From contig NZ_CP115300.1 in the NCBI RefSeq assembly GCF_027625935.1, positions 5,952,001 to 6,016,000 of the forward strand: DNA of 64,000 nucleotides. The letters run 5' to 3'. The notes beneath the pieces are model-generated. The model had not been told where the DNA came from and did not search any database. It was given only the letters and a program-made list of their open reading frames with translations. Positions 1 through 7,747 of the stretch are shown here, one piece after another (positions within the stretch are counted from its first letter, which is position 1; each line of letters opens with the position of its first letter). The stretch is from Streptomyces camelliae (GTDB lineage Bacteria; Actinomycetota; Actinomycetes; Streptomycetales; Streptomycetaceae). The position numbers were made by a program, and so were the translations under genes.

Positions 1-1176
1 CCGTACCCCTCGTACCAGCGTGCCCGCCGTGAAGGTCGCGCCGTGCACGAAGCGCATCGCCGGGCCGAAGCCCGCGGCCGTGATCAGACCGGCCAGGAAC
101 AGGCCGGGGTACGACGACTCGAACTCCGGCCCCACCTCCGGCGCCGCGTCGGCGCCCGTCGCCAGCAGCTCGCGCAGTTCGGGGGAGAGCAGCCGCAGCC
201 GGCTCCGGGTGGCCCTGAAGCCGGTCGCCGCGATCACGTGCCCGGTGCGCAGGGAGTGCACCCCGCCGTGCAGGCCGGCCGTCTCCAGCCGCAGCCCGTC
301 CGGGACGTGACGGGCCGCCACGATCTCCCGGCCGAGCAGCACCTCCACCCGGGGCTCCACCCGCTCGCGCACCCACCAGGCGCCCGCCGGGCCGAGCGCG
401 CCGGCCGCGATGCGGGTGCGGGTGTGTTCCGGCAGCCGTCGGTACAGGCCCGGCCGCTCGGCGTAGAACCAGTTCCGCCAGCCGGGGCCCAGACCGCTGT
501 GCGGGGAGCGGGCCGAGCGCCACCAGGGGCGTACCCAGGGCGGTGGCACGTCATTCCAGCTCAGCCGGTCCGCGCGGGCCAGGATCCGCACCCGGGTGCC
601 CTGTTCGGCGAGGAGCGCGGCCGTCTCCAGGGCCGCCTGGCCGCCGCCGACGACGGTCACGTCCTGGTCGCGGAAGCGGTCGAGGTCGGCGTGGTGGCTG
701 CTGTGCGAGACCAGGGAGGGGGGCAGATGACGCAGGGGCTTCGGGATCTCGGTGAACGGCAGGACGCCCACGGCGAGTGCGACCGTGCGGGCGCTGAGCG
801 TCTCGCCGTCCTCGGTGACGGCCTCGAAGCCGCCCGTGCGGGGCGCCACCCGGGTCACGATCCGCTCGTCGACCGCGGGTACGGCGTTGCGCGCGAACCA
901 CAGTCCGTACTCCGCGAACACCTTCAGCGGGAGCGGTTCGGCGTGCCGGGCCGTGAGGCCGCGGAAGGCGCAGAAGACGTCGAGCCGCCAACGCCCCTCC
1001 GGGTCGGAGAGGTTGGAGGCCCAGGGCTCGGACTTGAGGAACATGCCGCGCGGCATGTGGTCGAGCCAGGACGCCATGGGCCGGCCGAGGACGCGGACGT
1101 TCAGGCCGGCCGCCGCGGCGTGCGACGCGATGGACAGCCCGTACGGGCCGGCGCCCACCACCAGCAGGTCGTACAT
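1..1176 (-). CDS. FAD/NAD(P)-binding flavoprotein monooxygenase (3' end outside window)
   Basis: The reading frame is open from an ATG at 1176 down to base 1 with no stop, so 392 residues are visible and the C-terminus is missing. A dinucleotide-binding motif (GAGPYGLS) sits at the extreme N-terminus. A second (GGGQAALE) lies near residue 175, and an ATGFR motif comes later. This two-Rossmann layout fits class B flavin monooxygenases and N-hydroxylase-like oxidoreductases that use FAD and NADPH. The ATG overlaps the stop of the upstream ATP-grasp gene by one base (TGATG), so the two are translationally coupled and the enzyme probably decorates a product of the polysaccharide locus. The substrate cannot be inferred. 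The family is clear; the exact function is not. Confidence 0.85.
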   Translation of the reverse strand, partial: MYDLLVVGAGPYGLSIASHAAAAGLNVRVLGRPMASWLDHMPRGMFLKSEPWASNLSDPEGRWRLDVFCAFRGLTARHAEPLPLKVFAEYGLWFARNAVPAVDERIVTRVAPRTGGFEAVTEDGETLSARTVALAVGVLPFTEIPKPLRHLPPSLVSHSSHHADLDRFRDQDVTVVGGGQAALETAALLAEQGTRVRILARADRLSWNDVPPPWVRPWWRSARSPHSGLGPGWRNWFYAERPGLYRRLPEHTRTRIAAGALGPAGAWWVRERVEPRVEVLLGREIVAARHVPDGLRLETAGLHGGVHSLRTGHVIAATGFRATRSRLRLLSPELRELLATGADAAPEVGPEFESSYPGLFLAGLITAAGFGPAMRFVHGATFTAGTLVRGVR

Positions 1177-2543
1177 CAGCAGCTGCTCGCTTTCTCGTCG
1201 TCGCGGAAGTCGTCGGTGAGGTGAGTGAAGTGGGCGAGGTGCGTGAGTCGGGTCAGGTCGGTGGTGGCTTCGGGAGGGCTGAGGGGGCGGCCCCGGAGGC
1301 CCGCCTGGTGCACCAGGCGCCGGGCCGGTTCCGGTGCGGGGGAGGCGCGGTGCCGCCGGCCGACGACGCGGCTCGCGAGGCGCTGGGTGAGGCGGCCCGC
1401 CGCGTGCCGGCACCACAGGGCCCACATCGCCAGGCCCGGCGCCCGGTCGTCCGCCGCCCACCAGGCCAGCTCCCGGCCCCCGGGCGCGGGCCGCAGCGCG
1501 GTCAGCGGCGCGTAGTTCTCCACCACGAACTCCCGCCCGGCCAGCGGTACCCCGTCCGGCAGCGGCCGGTGCGTCATGTCCAGGTGCAGGGCGCGTACGA
1601 CGTCCAGGCCGGTGCTGTCGGCGAACAGCCGGAACTGGGCGCCGGGGCGCGGGTTGAAGTCCAGCAGGTGGTAGCGGCCGGTGCTGCCGCAGCGGCGGAA
1701 GTCCAGATCGAAGATGCCCCGGTAGCCCAGCTCGCCGGTGATGCGCGCGGCCAGCGCCGACAGCTGCGGGTTGGGCGTCCACTGGCCGACCGCGGTCAGG
1801 CCGGCCCCGCGCGGCCAGGCCAGGTGCTTGCGGCCGGGGCCGCCGGCCCGGAGGGTGCCGGTGCGGTCGGCGTAGCCGTGGAAGAACCAGTCGCGGTCCG
1901 GGCCGGGCGGCAGGAACGCCTGGAGCAGCAGTGTGCTGCCCGCCTCGGCGGTGCGCAGGAACAGCTCCCGTGCCTCGCGCGCCGAGCGCACCAGCGTGGT
2001 CGAGCGCAGCCCGCTGCCGGCCGGCACGAGCCAGGGCCGGCTCCACTTGGCCACCAGCGGCAGCCCCAGCCGCCAGGCGGCGGCCGCCGCCTCGTCGGCG
2101 CTGTCCGGGACCAGGGTCACCGGGTGCGGGACGCCGGCGGCAGCGCACACCTCGGCCAGTTCCGCCTTGTCGGCGACGCGTTCGGGCAGGGTGCCGGGCT
2201 GTTCGGGCAGCAGATAGGCGGGGGCCAGCTCCTCGCGCAGCCGGCCGGCCGCGATGGCGCTCGCGTCGTCGAGCGGGATCAGCACCGCCGGACGCGCGAG
2301 GCGGGCCGCGACGTGGCGCAGCACGGCGGCGATGTCGTCGGGGGACGCGCCGGGCGGCGGCGGGGGATGCAGTTGGCGTACAAAACGCGACCTGCGGACG
2401 GGACTTCCCGTGGAATCGGCGACGACGTGCACCTCCACTCCCGCTCTGCCGAGCGAACGCACGGCACCCAGGGTGCCGTGATGAAAGGGATTCCGGTCGA
2501 TCCGCAGCAATACTGCGGGAATCCGGATGTCCAGGAGCGACAC
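1176..2543 (-). CDS. ATP-grasp domain carboxylate-amine/thiol ligase
   Basis: The protein has 455 residues from a GTG at 2543, chosen because AAGGAA lies 9 bases upstream; a TTG at 2585 also reads in frame. The N-terminal part (IRIPAVLLRIDRNPFHHG) resembles the pre-ATP-grasp domain. Next come a lysine-containing segment (VAKWSRPW) and the metal and ATP site near the end of the grasp domain (LLDFNPRPGAQFRLF). The family ligates a carboxylate to an amine or thiol with ATP hydrolysis. Members are frequent in actinobacterial cell-surface loci, where they may add an amino acid or peptide to sugar or lipid intermediates. It is the first gene of the leftward pair with the flavoprotein and is divergent from the GH26 gene. 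Confidence 0.8.
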   Translation of the reverse strand: MSLLDIRIPAVLLRIDRNPFHHGTLGAVRSLGRAGVEVHVVADSTGSPVRRSRFVRQLHPPPPPGASPDDIAAVLRHVAARLARPAVLIPLDDASAIAAGRLREELAPAYLLPEQPGTLPERVADKAELAEVCAAAGVPHPVTLVPDSADEAAAAAWRLGLPLVAKWSRPWLVPAGSGLRSTTLVRSAREARELFLRTAEAGSTLLLQAFLPPGPDRDWFFHGYADRTGTLRAGGPGRKHLAWPRGAGLTAVGQWTPNPQLSALAARITGELGYRGIFDLDFRRCGSTGRYHLLDFNPRPGAQFRLFADSTGLDVVRALHLDMTHRPLPDGVPLAGREFVVENYAPLTALRPAPGGRELAWWAADDRAPGLAMWALWCRHAAGRLTQRLASRVVGRRHRASPAPEPARRLVHQAGLRGRPLSPPEATTDLTRLTHLAHFTHLTDDFRDDEKASSC

Positions 2544-2601
2544 GGGTATGTTTTCCTTCTCGTTCGGTTCACCGGTAAGCAGCAATCGAGCTGGCGAAAT
2601 T

Positions 2602-2613
2602 CATATCGATATG
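2602..2613. promoter_or_regulatory. 12-bp palindrome in divergent promoter region
   Basis: CATATCGATATG is a perfect palindrome. It lies in an AT-rich patch that stands out from the surrounding GC-rich DNA, in the 132-base space between the ATP-grasp gene (minus) and the GH26 gene (plus). A dimeric regulator controlling both directions is plausible. This is inferred from symmetry and position only. Confidence 0.35.
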
Positions 2614-2675
2614 ACTGTGTGTCAATAACTGGGAAAGCAAGGTGTGTACGAATCCCAGTGGAGAGAGGAGCAGGC

Positions 2676-3977
2676 ATGGCTCCACAGCAGCGACGGGACC
2701 GCTCCCGGCGGCTGATCGTGACGGCGGCGGCGGTCGTCGCGTCGGTCACCCTGGCGGCCGGTCCCGGATTCGCGGTGGGGAAGGGCCCGGTCGCGCCGGC
2801 TCCGCCCGCCCCGGCCCCGGCGATCCCGATGCCCCCGGCGATGCCGCCGATGCCGCCGATCCCGATGGCCCCGGCACCGGTGGCGTCGCCCCAGGTCACC
2901 CCGGCGCCGGTCACCTCACCCCGTCCGCCCGCCAAGGCCGCCGTACCGCCGTTCGGGGTGTTTCTCGACTCCGGGCCGCTCGGGGTCGCGCGGATGGCCG
3001 AGCTGAGCGCCTGGCTGGGCGGATCGGAGCTCAAGGTGGCCCACACCTATCTGCCCGGTGACCGCTGGCGGGACATCGAGGGCCCGCCCGGCTTCCTGGA
3101 CGTCTGGGCGCACTGGCGGCGCGACAAGCCCGACCGGACGCTCGTCCTCAACGTGCCGATGCAGGAGCGCAATGAGGAAGGCGTGTCCGACGCCGAGGTG
3201 CGCCGGCTGCTGTGGCAGGGCGCGGCCGGCGCGTTCGACCAGCACTTCAGGGCTCTGGCCGAGCGGCTGGTGGCGCTGAAGGTGCCGGACACGGTGATCG
3301 TGCTCGGCTGGGAGATGAACGGCACCACCTACACCCATCGCTGCGGACCGGATCCGGAGAGCTGGAAGAAGTACTGGAACAGGATCGTCACCACCATGCG
3401 TGCGGTGCCGGGACAGAAATTCCGGTTCGACTTCGCGCCGAGCCGCGGCCGGGACGCCGTGCCCTGGACGGAGTGCTATCCGGGTGACAGCACCGTCGAC
3501 ATCATCGGCATGGATTCCTACGACCAGCCGGCCGGGGAGTCCTTCGACGAGCAGGTGAAAGAGCCCTACGGCCTGCAACAGCACGTGGATTTCGCGAAAG
3601 CCCACCGCAAGCCCATTTCCTACCCGGAATGGGGGCTCTTCCGCAACGGTGACAACGCCGAGTACATGAAACGCATGCTCGCCTGGTTCGACGAGCACAA
3701 GCCGCTGTACAACACGCTCACCGACTACTGCCCGCACGGCGTGTGGCAGTGCGGGACCAACCCCGTGGCGGCGCGGATCTACCGTGCCGCCCTGTCCGGC
3801 ATCCACGAGCAGCCGACCGTGCCGGTACCCACGACACCCAAGCCGACTCCGACCCCGAACCCGACTCCGTACAAGCCTCCGGCCAACTGCTCGCCGCTGG
3901 ACCTCGGCGACTGGGTGGAGTACTGGCTCGGCGGAAAGCTGTGCATCCGCTTCGACTGGTGGTCCAGGACGCGTTAG
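2676..3977 (+). CDS. Secreted GH26-family glycoside hydrolase (beta-mannanase-like)
   Basis: The protein has 433 residues from an ATG behind GAGAGAGGAG. It starts with a basic n-region and hydrophobic stretch (LIVTAAAVVASVTLAAGPGFA), a signal peptide. A proline-rich linker of about 50 residues follows (repeated P-M-P and A-P). The catalytic domain starts with GVFLDSGPLG. The acid/base glutamate is in LGWEMNG (near residue 215) and the nucleophile is probably the glutamate in SYPEWG (near residue 312), matching GH26 architecture. A second proline/threonine linker precedes a short cysteine-containing tail. GH26 enzymes cleave beta-mannan and related beta-glucans. Placed opposite an exopolysaccharide locus, it may trim the exported polymer. 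Substrate is inferred. Confidence 0.85.
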   Translation: MAPQQRRDRSRRLIVTAAAVVASVTLAAGPGFAVGKGPVAPAPPAPAPAIPMPPAMPPMPPIPMAPAPVASPQVTPAPVTSPRPPAKAAVPPFGVFLDSGPLGVARMAELSAWLGGSELKVAHTYLPGDRWRDIEGPPGFLDVWAHWRRDKPDRTLVLNVPMQERNEEGVSDAEVRRLLWQGAAGAFDQHFRALAERLVALKVPDTVIVLGWEMNGTTYTHRCGPDPESWKKYWNRIVTTMRAVPGQKFRFDFAPSRGRDAVPWTECYPGDSTVDIIGMDSYDQPAGESFDEQVKEPYGLQQHVDFAKAHRKPISYPEWGLFRNGDNAEYMKRMLAWFDEHKPLYNTLTDYCPHGVWQCGTNPVAARIYRAALSGIHEQPTVPVPTTPKPTPTPNPTPYKPPANCSPLDLGDWVEYWLGGKLCIRFDWWSRTR

Positions 3978-5095
3978 CCCTGGTGGCGTTGTCTCCACCA
4001 GTGCAGCACCTCCTTGCCCCGCTGCCGGGCGGCCGCGTCGTACAGGGCGGTCGTCAGCAGCGGGGCGGTGCGGCGCCGGGCCATCAACAGGCGCCGGTTG
4101 GCCACCGGTTCGGGCTTCCAGTGGTGCTTGTACGGCTCGTCGCCGCGCAGCAGGCTCAGCGCGCCGCGTCCGCTCACCTGACCGGTGCATGCGTCCAGCA
4201 GCATCACCGCCACGTCCGCCTTGCGTTCCCTGAGGCCCGGGTGGGCGCCGTAGAGGTAGCCGCCGGCCAGGCTGCGGGACAGCAGGGTCAGGTCCACGGC
4301 CACGACCTCGCCGTCGATCCGGAACTCGGTGACCGCGGCGTCACCCGAGCGGACCATCGGGCCGACCGCGCGCACCAGATGGGCACGGAAGCGGGGCTGG
4401 AGGTGCTCGGTCGTCACCTTCCGGCCCCGCCACTGCAGCCGGTGCAGCTCCAGCAGCCGGTCGAGCGCCGCGTCCACCTCCTCCGGTGCGACCGTCCGCC
4501 GCTCGACCCCCAGGGAGTCCAGCTTGCGCAGCTTGGCCCGCACCCGCTGCTGGGCCTTGTTCGACGGCAGTCGGGCCACCAGCCCGTCCATGGGTACGGC
4601 CGGCAGCTCCAGGCACAGGGAGTCCCGCACCATGCGGCGCGGGCCGCGCCAGCGGTCGTAGATCCGCTCCACCGCGGCGCCCGGACGGACCTCGCGGAAG
4701 TCGACCAGCGCGGTGCGGGCCGCGTCCGCCAGGGCGGTGGTGAGCGCGAGGGCGGCGCGTCCGTCGTCGGTGTCGTCCAGCAGGACGTCCGCGTAGTCGG
4801 AGATCGCCCCGCCGAGCGGCACCAGCGCGGGCAGCGGCCGGCGGACGAGCATCAGCGGTGCGGCGGCCAGCAGGTCGCGGCCGGCGCGCACCAGCAGCAG
4901 CCGGAGCCGGCCGGGGGTGCCGTACGACAGCCACCACGAGTGCAGCCAGGCGTGGTTCTGGAACGGGGTCGCGGCGGCGCACCGCCCGTGCAGCCGCTCC
5001 CAGGCCGGTGCCAGGGCGGCGAAGGCCTGCTCGTCGGTGACGAGGTCGACGGTGTGGGCGGGGTGTGCGGTGCGCGCCGTGTCGGTCGCGGTCAC
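3974..5095 (-). CDS. GNAT-fold acyltransferase, BioF2/CelD-like
   Basis: The protein has 373 residues from a GTG that overlaps the preceding stop (GTGA at 5095-5092). The opening (ATPFQNHAWLHSWW) and the C-terminal half (AVDLTLLSRSLAGGYLYGAHPGLRE, then LLRGDEPYKHHWKP) are typical of the double-GNAT domain found in CelD/BcsL and FemAB-like proteins of polysaccharide loci. These transfer acyl or aminoacyl groups from a CoA or tRNA donor. No membrane segment is visible, so it should act in the cytoplasm on the repeat unit. Its last bases overlap the convergent GH26 stop by four bases. The family assignment is firm; donor and acceptor are unknown. Confidence 0.82.
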   Translation of the reverse strand: MTATDTARTAHPAHTVDLVTDEQAFAALAPAWERLHGRCAAATPFQNHAWLHSWWLSYGTPGRLRLLLVRAGRDLLAAAPLMLVRRPLPALVPLGGAISDYADVLLDDTDDGRAALALTTALADAARTALVDFREVRPGAAVERIYDRWRGPRRMVRDSLCLELPAVPMDGLVARLPSNKAQQRVRAKLRKLDSLGVERRTVAPEEVDAALDRLLELHRLQWRGRKVTTEHLQPRFRAHLVRAVGPMVRSGDAAVTEFRIDGEVVAVDLTLLSRSLAGGYLYGAHPGLRERKADVAVMLLDACTGQVSGRGALSLLRGDEPYKHHWKPEPVANRRLLMARRRTAPLLTTALYDAAARQRGKEVLHWWRQRHQG

Positions 5096-5739
5096 CGGGC
5101 GCTGTGCGCGTCCGCGGCGGCGGCCGGGGCGGGCACCGGGGCCGGGCGCACGGGCTCCTCTTCCTCCGGCCGGCGGCGCGGCCGTACGAGCAGCGCGAGG
5201 GCGCCGACCAGCCCGCCCGCGCTCGCCCCGACCAGTGCGGTCACCTTCACGGAGGCCGAGCTCGGCGCGGTCGGCTTCACCGCGCGGGAGAACTGCAGGA
5301 GTTCGACGTGCGTCTCGTCCTTGGCCTCGTCGGCGTGCCGGGTGAGCGCGCGGGCCACCGCGTTGGCCATGTCGGCGGCCAGGGCGGGCCGGTCGGCGGT
5401 GGCGGAGACGGCGACCATCGGGGCGTCCGGCGAGGTCTCGCTGCGCACGCTGTCGCGCAGGGTGTTCACCGGCACCCCGGCCCACACCTGGGCGTCGGCG
5501 AGCACCGCGAGCTGGGTGGCGACCCGGCCGTAGGCCTGTGCGAAGCCGAGGGCGGAGGCGGTGTCCGCCTTGCTGGTGGGGACGGCGATGACATAGCTGG
5601 TCGCCGTGTACGCCGGAGGCTTCACGACGCCGTACTCGACGCCGAGCAGCCCGCCCGCGACGACCCCGGCCGCCACCAGCGACCAGGCCGGGAGCGCGCG
5701 GAGACGGAAGGGACGGGAGGTGCGGTGGTTGTCGGTCAT
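5092..5739 (-). CDS. Wzz/chain-length-determinant-like membrane protein
   Basis: The protein has 215 residues starting MTDNHRTS, with the ATG overlapping the upstream glycosyltransferase stop (ATGA). One hydrophobic segment near residues 18-40 is followed by an extracytoplasmic region with the P-P-A-Y-T-A-T-S-Y motif, where Wzz-family proteins carry their conserved proline-rich beta strand. A second membrane segment (VTALVGASAGGLVGALALLV) lies near residue 175 before a short basic and acidic tail. There is no tyrosine-kinase domain, so this is the co-polymerase or regulator part only. It probably sets chain length of the polymer made by the Wzy-like protein at 10084. Confidence 0.8.
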   Translation of the reverse strand: MTDNHRTSRPFRLRALPAWSLVAAGVVAGGLLGVEYGVVKPPAYTATSYVIAVPTSKADTASALGFAQAYGRVATQLAVLADAQVWAGVPVNTLRDSVRSETSPDAPMVAVSATADRPALAADMANAVARALTRHADEAKDETHVELLQFSRAVKPTAPSSASVKVTALVGASAGGLVGALALLVRPRRRPEEEEPVRPAPVPAPAAAADAHSAR

Positions 5740-6989
5740 GAGGACTTCGCTCTCTGCTGGACAGGGACGTGGATGAGGGCCGGTACGGGGGCCTGAGCGG
5801 GGCCCTGTGCGGGGACCTCGACGGGGGCGTGTACGGGGACCTCGACGGTGGGGGCGGGGTGAGAGGCCGTGAGCGCCGCGGCGTAGACGTCCATGAGCCG
5901 GGCGGCGCTGCGGGTGATGCAGTAGTGGCGGGCGGCCTCGGGCGCGGTGCGCGGGCCGGGACCGGCGGCGCGGACCCCGGCGAGGGCACGGGCGTAGGCA
6001 CCGGCGTCGCACGGGACACGCACCGCGCCCGGGGCGGCCTCGGGCGGCAGGTCCTCCAGCGCCGGGCAGGAGGTGTACCGCACCGGCAGTCCGGCCGCGA
6101 GCCCCTCCACGACCGCGAGCCCGAACGCCTCCTCGGCCGACGGCGCGGCGAGTACGTCCATCGCGGAGGCCAGGGCGGGCAGGTCCGGTCCGCCGGGTGC
6201 GCCGGGCGACCCGTCGGCGATGTACGGCCGCTCGCCCGCGAGAACCACCCGGTCGGACACCCCCACCGCCCGTGCCGTCCGCCGCAGTGCGGGCTCCTCC
6301 GGGCCGGCGCCCACCAGCAACAGTCGGCAGTCCTCCGGGAGTCGGGCCAGGCAGTGGAGGAGGACGTCGAAGCGTTTGCCGGGGGTGAGGCGGCCGATGG
6401 CGCCGATGACGAAGGCGTCGGCGGGCAGGCCGAGGGCCTCGCGGGCGCGTAGCCCGGCCGCCGGGTCGTAGGCGAACCGGGCCAGGTCGATGCCGTTGGG
6501 CACGACCGTGACGCGTGGCGCGGGCACGCCCCAGCGGGTGAGACGGGCGGCGACCGTGGGGGAGACGGCGACCGTGGACCGGCCGAGCCGCTCGCCCAGC
6601 AGATACAGCCCGCGCACCCCCGCCGTGAGCGGCCGGCCCTCCATCTGGGTGTCGCCGAGGGAGTGTTCGGTGGCGACGACCGCGCGGACCCCGGCCAGCC
6701 GGGCGGCGATCCGGCCGTACAGGCAGGCCCGGTAGAGGTGGGTGTGCACGAGGTCGTAGCGGCCGCGCCGGATCAGGCGGGTCAGGCGGGGCAGCGCGGC
6801 CAGGTCGCGGTTGCCGGTCATGCCGAGATGGGTCACCCGGACCCCGTCGGCAGCGAGCCCGTCCGCCACCGGGCCGGGGTCGGTCAGCGTCACCACGTCG
6901 CAGTCGATGGGCAAGTGCCGTAGCAGCAGCCGGAGTTGCTGCTCGGCTCCGCCGACACCGAGGCCCGTGATGATGTGCAGCGCCTTCAT
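5736..6989 (-). CDS. GT4-family glycosyltransferase
   Basis: The protein has 417 residues. The N-terminus has the GT-B nucleotide-sugar fold signature (HIITGLGVGGAEQQL). The middle reads VVPNGIDLARF and IGRLTPGKRFDVLL. The C-terminal donor site carries the E-x7-E type motif (PSAEEAFGLAVVEGLAAG). These place it in family GT4, retaining transferases that use activated sugars. The tail beyond about residue 385 is a proline/valine/alanine repeat (VEVPVHAPVEVPAQ) that is not part of the fold. Start and stop overlap its neighbours by four bases on both sides, so it is part of one operon. Confidence 0.88.
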   Translation of the reverse strand: MKALHIITGLGVGGAEQQLRLLLRHLPIDCDVVTLTDPGPVADGLAADGVRVTHLGMTGNRDLAALPRLTRLIRRGRYDLVHTHLYRACLYGRIAARLAGVRAVVATEHSLGDTQMEGRPLTAGVRGLYLLGERLGRSTVAVSPTVAARLTRWGVPAPRVTVVPNGIDLARFAYDPAAGLRAREALGLPADAFVIGAIGRLTPGKRFDVLLHCLARLPEDCRLLLVGAGPEEPALRRTARAVGVSDRVVLAGERPYIADGSPGAPGGPDLPALASAMDVLAAPSAEEAFGLAVVEGLAAGLPVRYTSCPALEDLPPEAAPGAVRVPCDAGAYARALAGVRAAGPGPRTAPEAARHYCITRSAARLMDVYAAALTASHPAPTVEVPVHAPVEVPAQGPAQAPVPALIHVPVQQRAKSS

Positions 6990-7747
6990 CGCAGCCCCTC
7001 GACGGGACGCCGGCGCAGCCGGTGCAGGCGGTGCTTCAGGAACAGCCGTACGGCGTTGTCGTTCTGCCCGATGTACACGCGCGGCAGGACGTGCGGGCCG
7101 TTCAGCTCGCCGGGGTCGACGGCGCAGCCGTAGCCGTACCCGGCCGCCCGTACGGCGTCCATGGCGCGCCGGTCGACGGTGCCGTACGGGTAGCAGAAGC
7201 CGGTGACCTCGGTACCGGTCAACTCTTCCAGAACGGCGCGGCTCTCGGCGGTCTCGGCGGCCAGCAGGCTGTCGTCCGCGCGCGTCAGATCGACGTGGGT
7301 GAGGCCGTGCGAGCCGATCTCCACGCCCGCGGCGGCGGCCCGCCGGATCCCGTCGGCGGTCAGCAGGGGCTTGCGCGGGCCGAGCAGGTCCCAGTCGTTG
7401 CGGCCGCCGAGCCGGCCGGGCAGCACGAAGAGAGTGGCCGTACATCCCCAACGGGTGAGGACGGGAAGGGCGTTGGTGAGGAAGTCGGCGTATCCGTCGT
7501 CGAAGGTGAGGCCGACCAGGTTGCGGCCCTCGCCCCGCGCGCGGGCGGCGAGCAGCTCGGCCATGGACACACCCCGCAGCCCCCGCCGGCGCAGCCAGCG
7601 CAGCTGCCGGTCCAGCCGGTCGGGGGTGACGGTGACGAGGTACGGGTCGTCGGAGCAGTCGCCGACCGAGTGGTACATGGCGATCCAGGGGGCCGGGCCG
7701 GATCTGGAGAGCCGGGGCGGGGCGGGGGTCTCAGCGATGGAGGACAT
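6986..7747 (-). CDS. NodB-type polysaccharide deacetylase
   Basis: The protein has 253 residues. It contains NodB motif 1 (LTFDDGYADFL), with the metal-binding aspartate pair, and motif 2 (SHGLTHVDL), with the two metal-binding histidines. FCYPYG follows as motif 3. The family removes N- or O-acetyl groups from sugars with a metal-activated water. There is no signal peptide at the chosen start, so it may act on lipid-linked intermediates in the cytoplasm, or be exported by a route not visible here. The start overlaps the flippase gene by 17 bases, and the end overlaps the glycosyltransferase start by four. Confidence 0.88.
   Translation of the reverse strand: MSSIAETPAPPRLSRSGPAPWIAMYHSVGDCSDDPYLVTVTPDRLDRQLRWLRRRGLRGVSMAELLAARARGEGRNLVGLTFDDGYADFLTNALPVLTRWGCTATLFVLPGRLGGRNDWDLLGPRKPLLTADGIRRAAAAGVEIGSHGLTHVDLTRADDSLLAAETAESRAVLEELTGTEVTGFCYPYGTVDRRAMDAVRAAGYGYGCAVDPGELNGPHVLPRVYIGQNDNAVRLFLKHRLHRLRRRPVEGLR

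Noticed and set aside
43-1224. Long plus-strand reading frame opposite the flavoprotein gene
   Set aside because: It is a GC-skew shadow with arginine/glycine-rich composition; the minus-strand frame carries clear FAD motifs.
1221-2675. Plus-strand extension upstream of the GH26 signal peptide
   Set aside because: The frame is open, but the product is low-complexity antisense to the ATP-grasp gene; the signal peptide and ribosome-binding site start at 2676.
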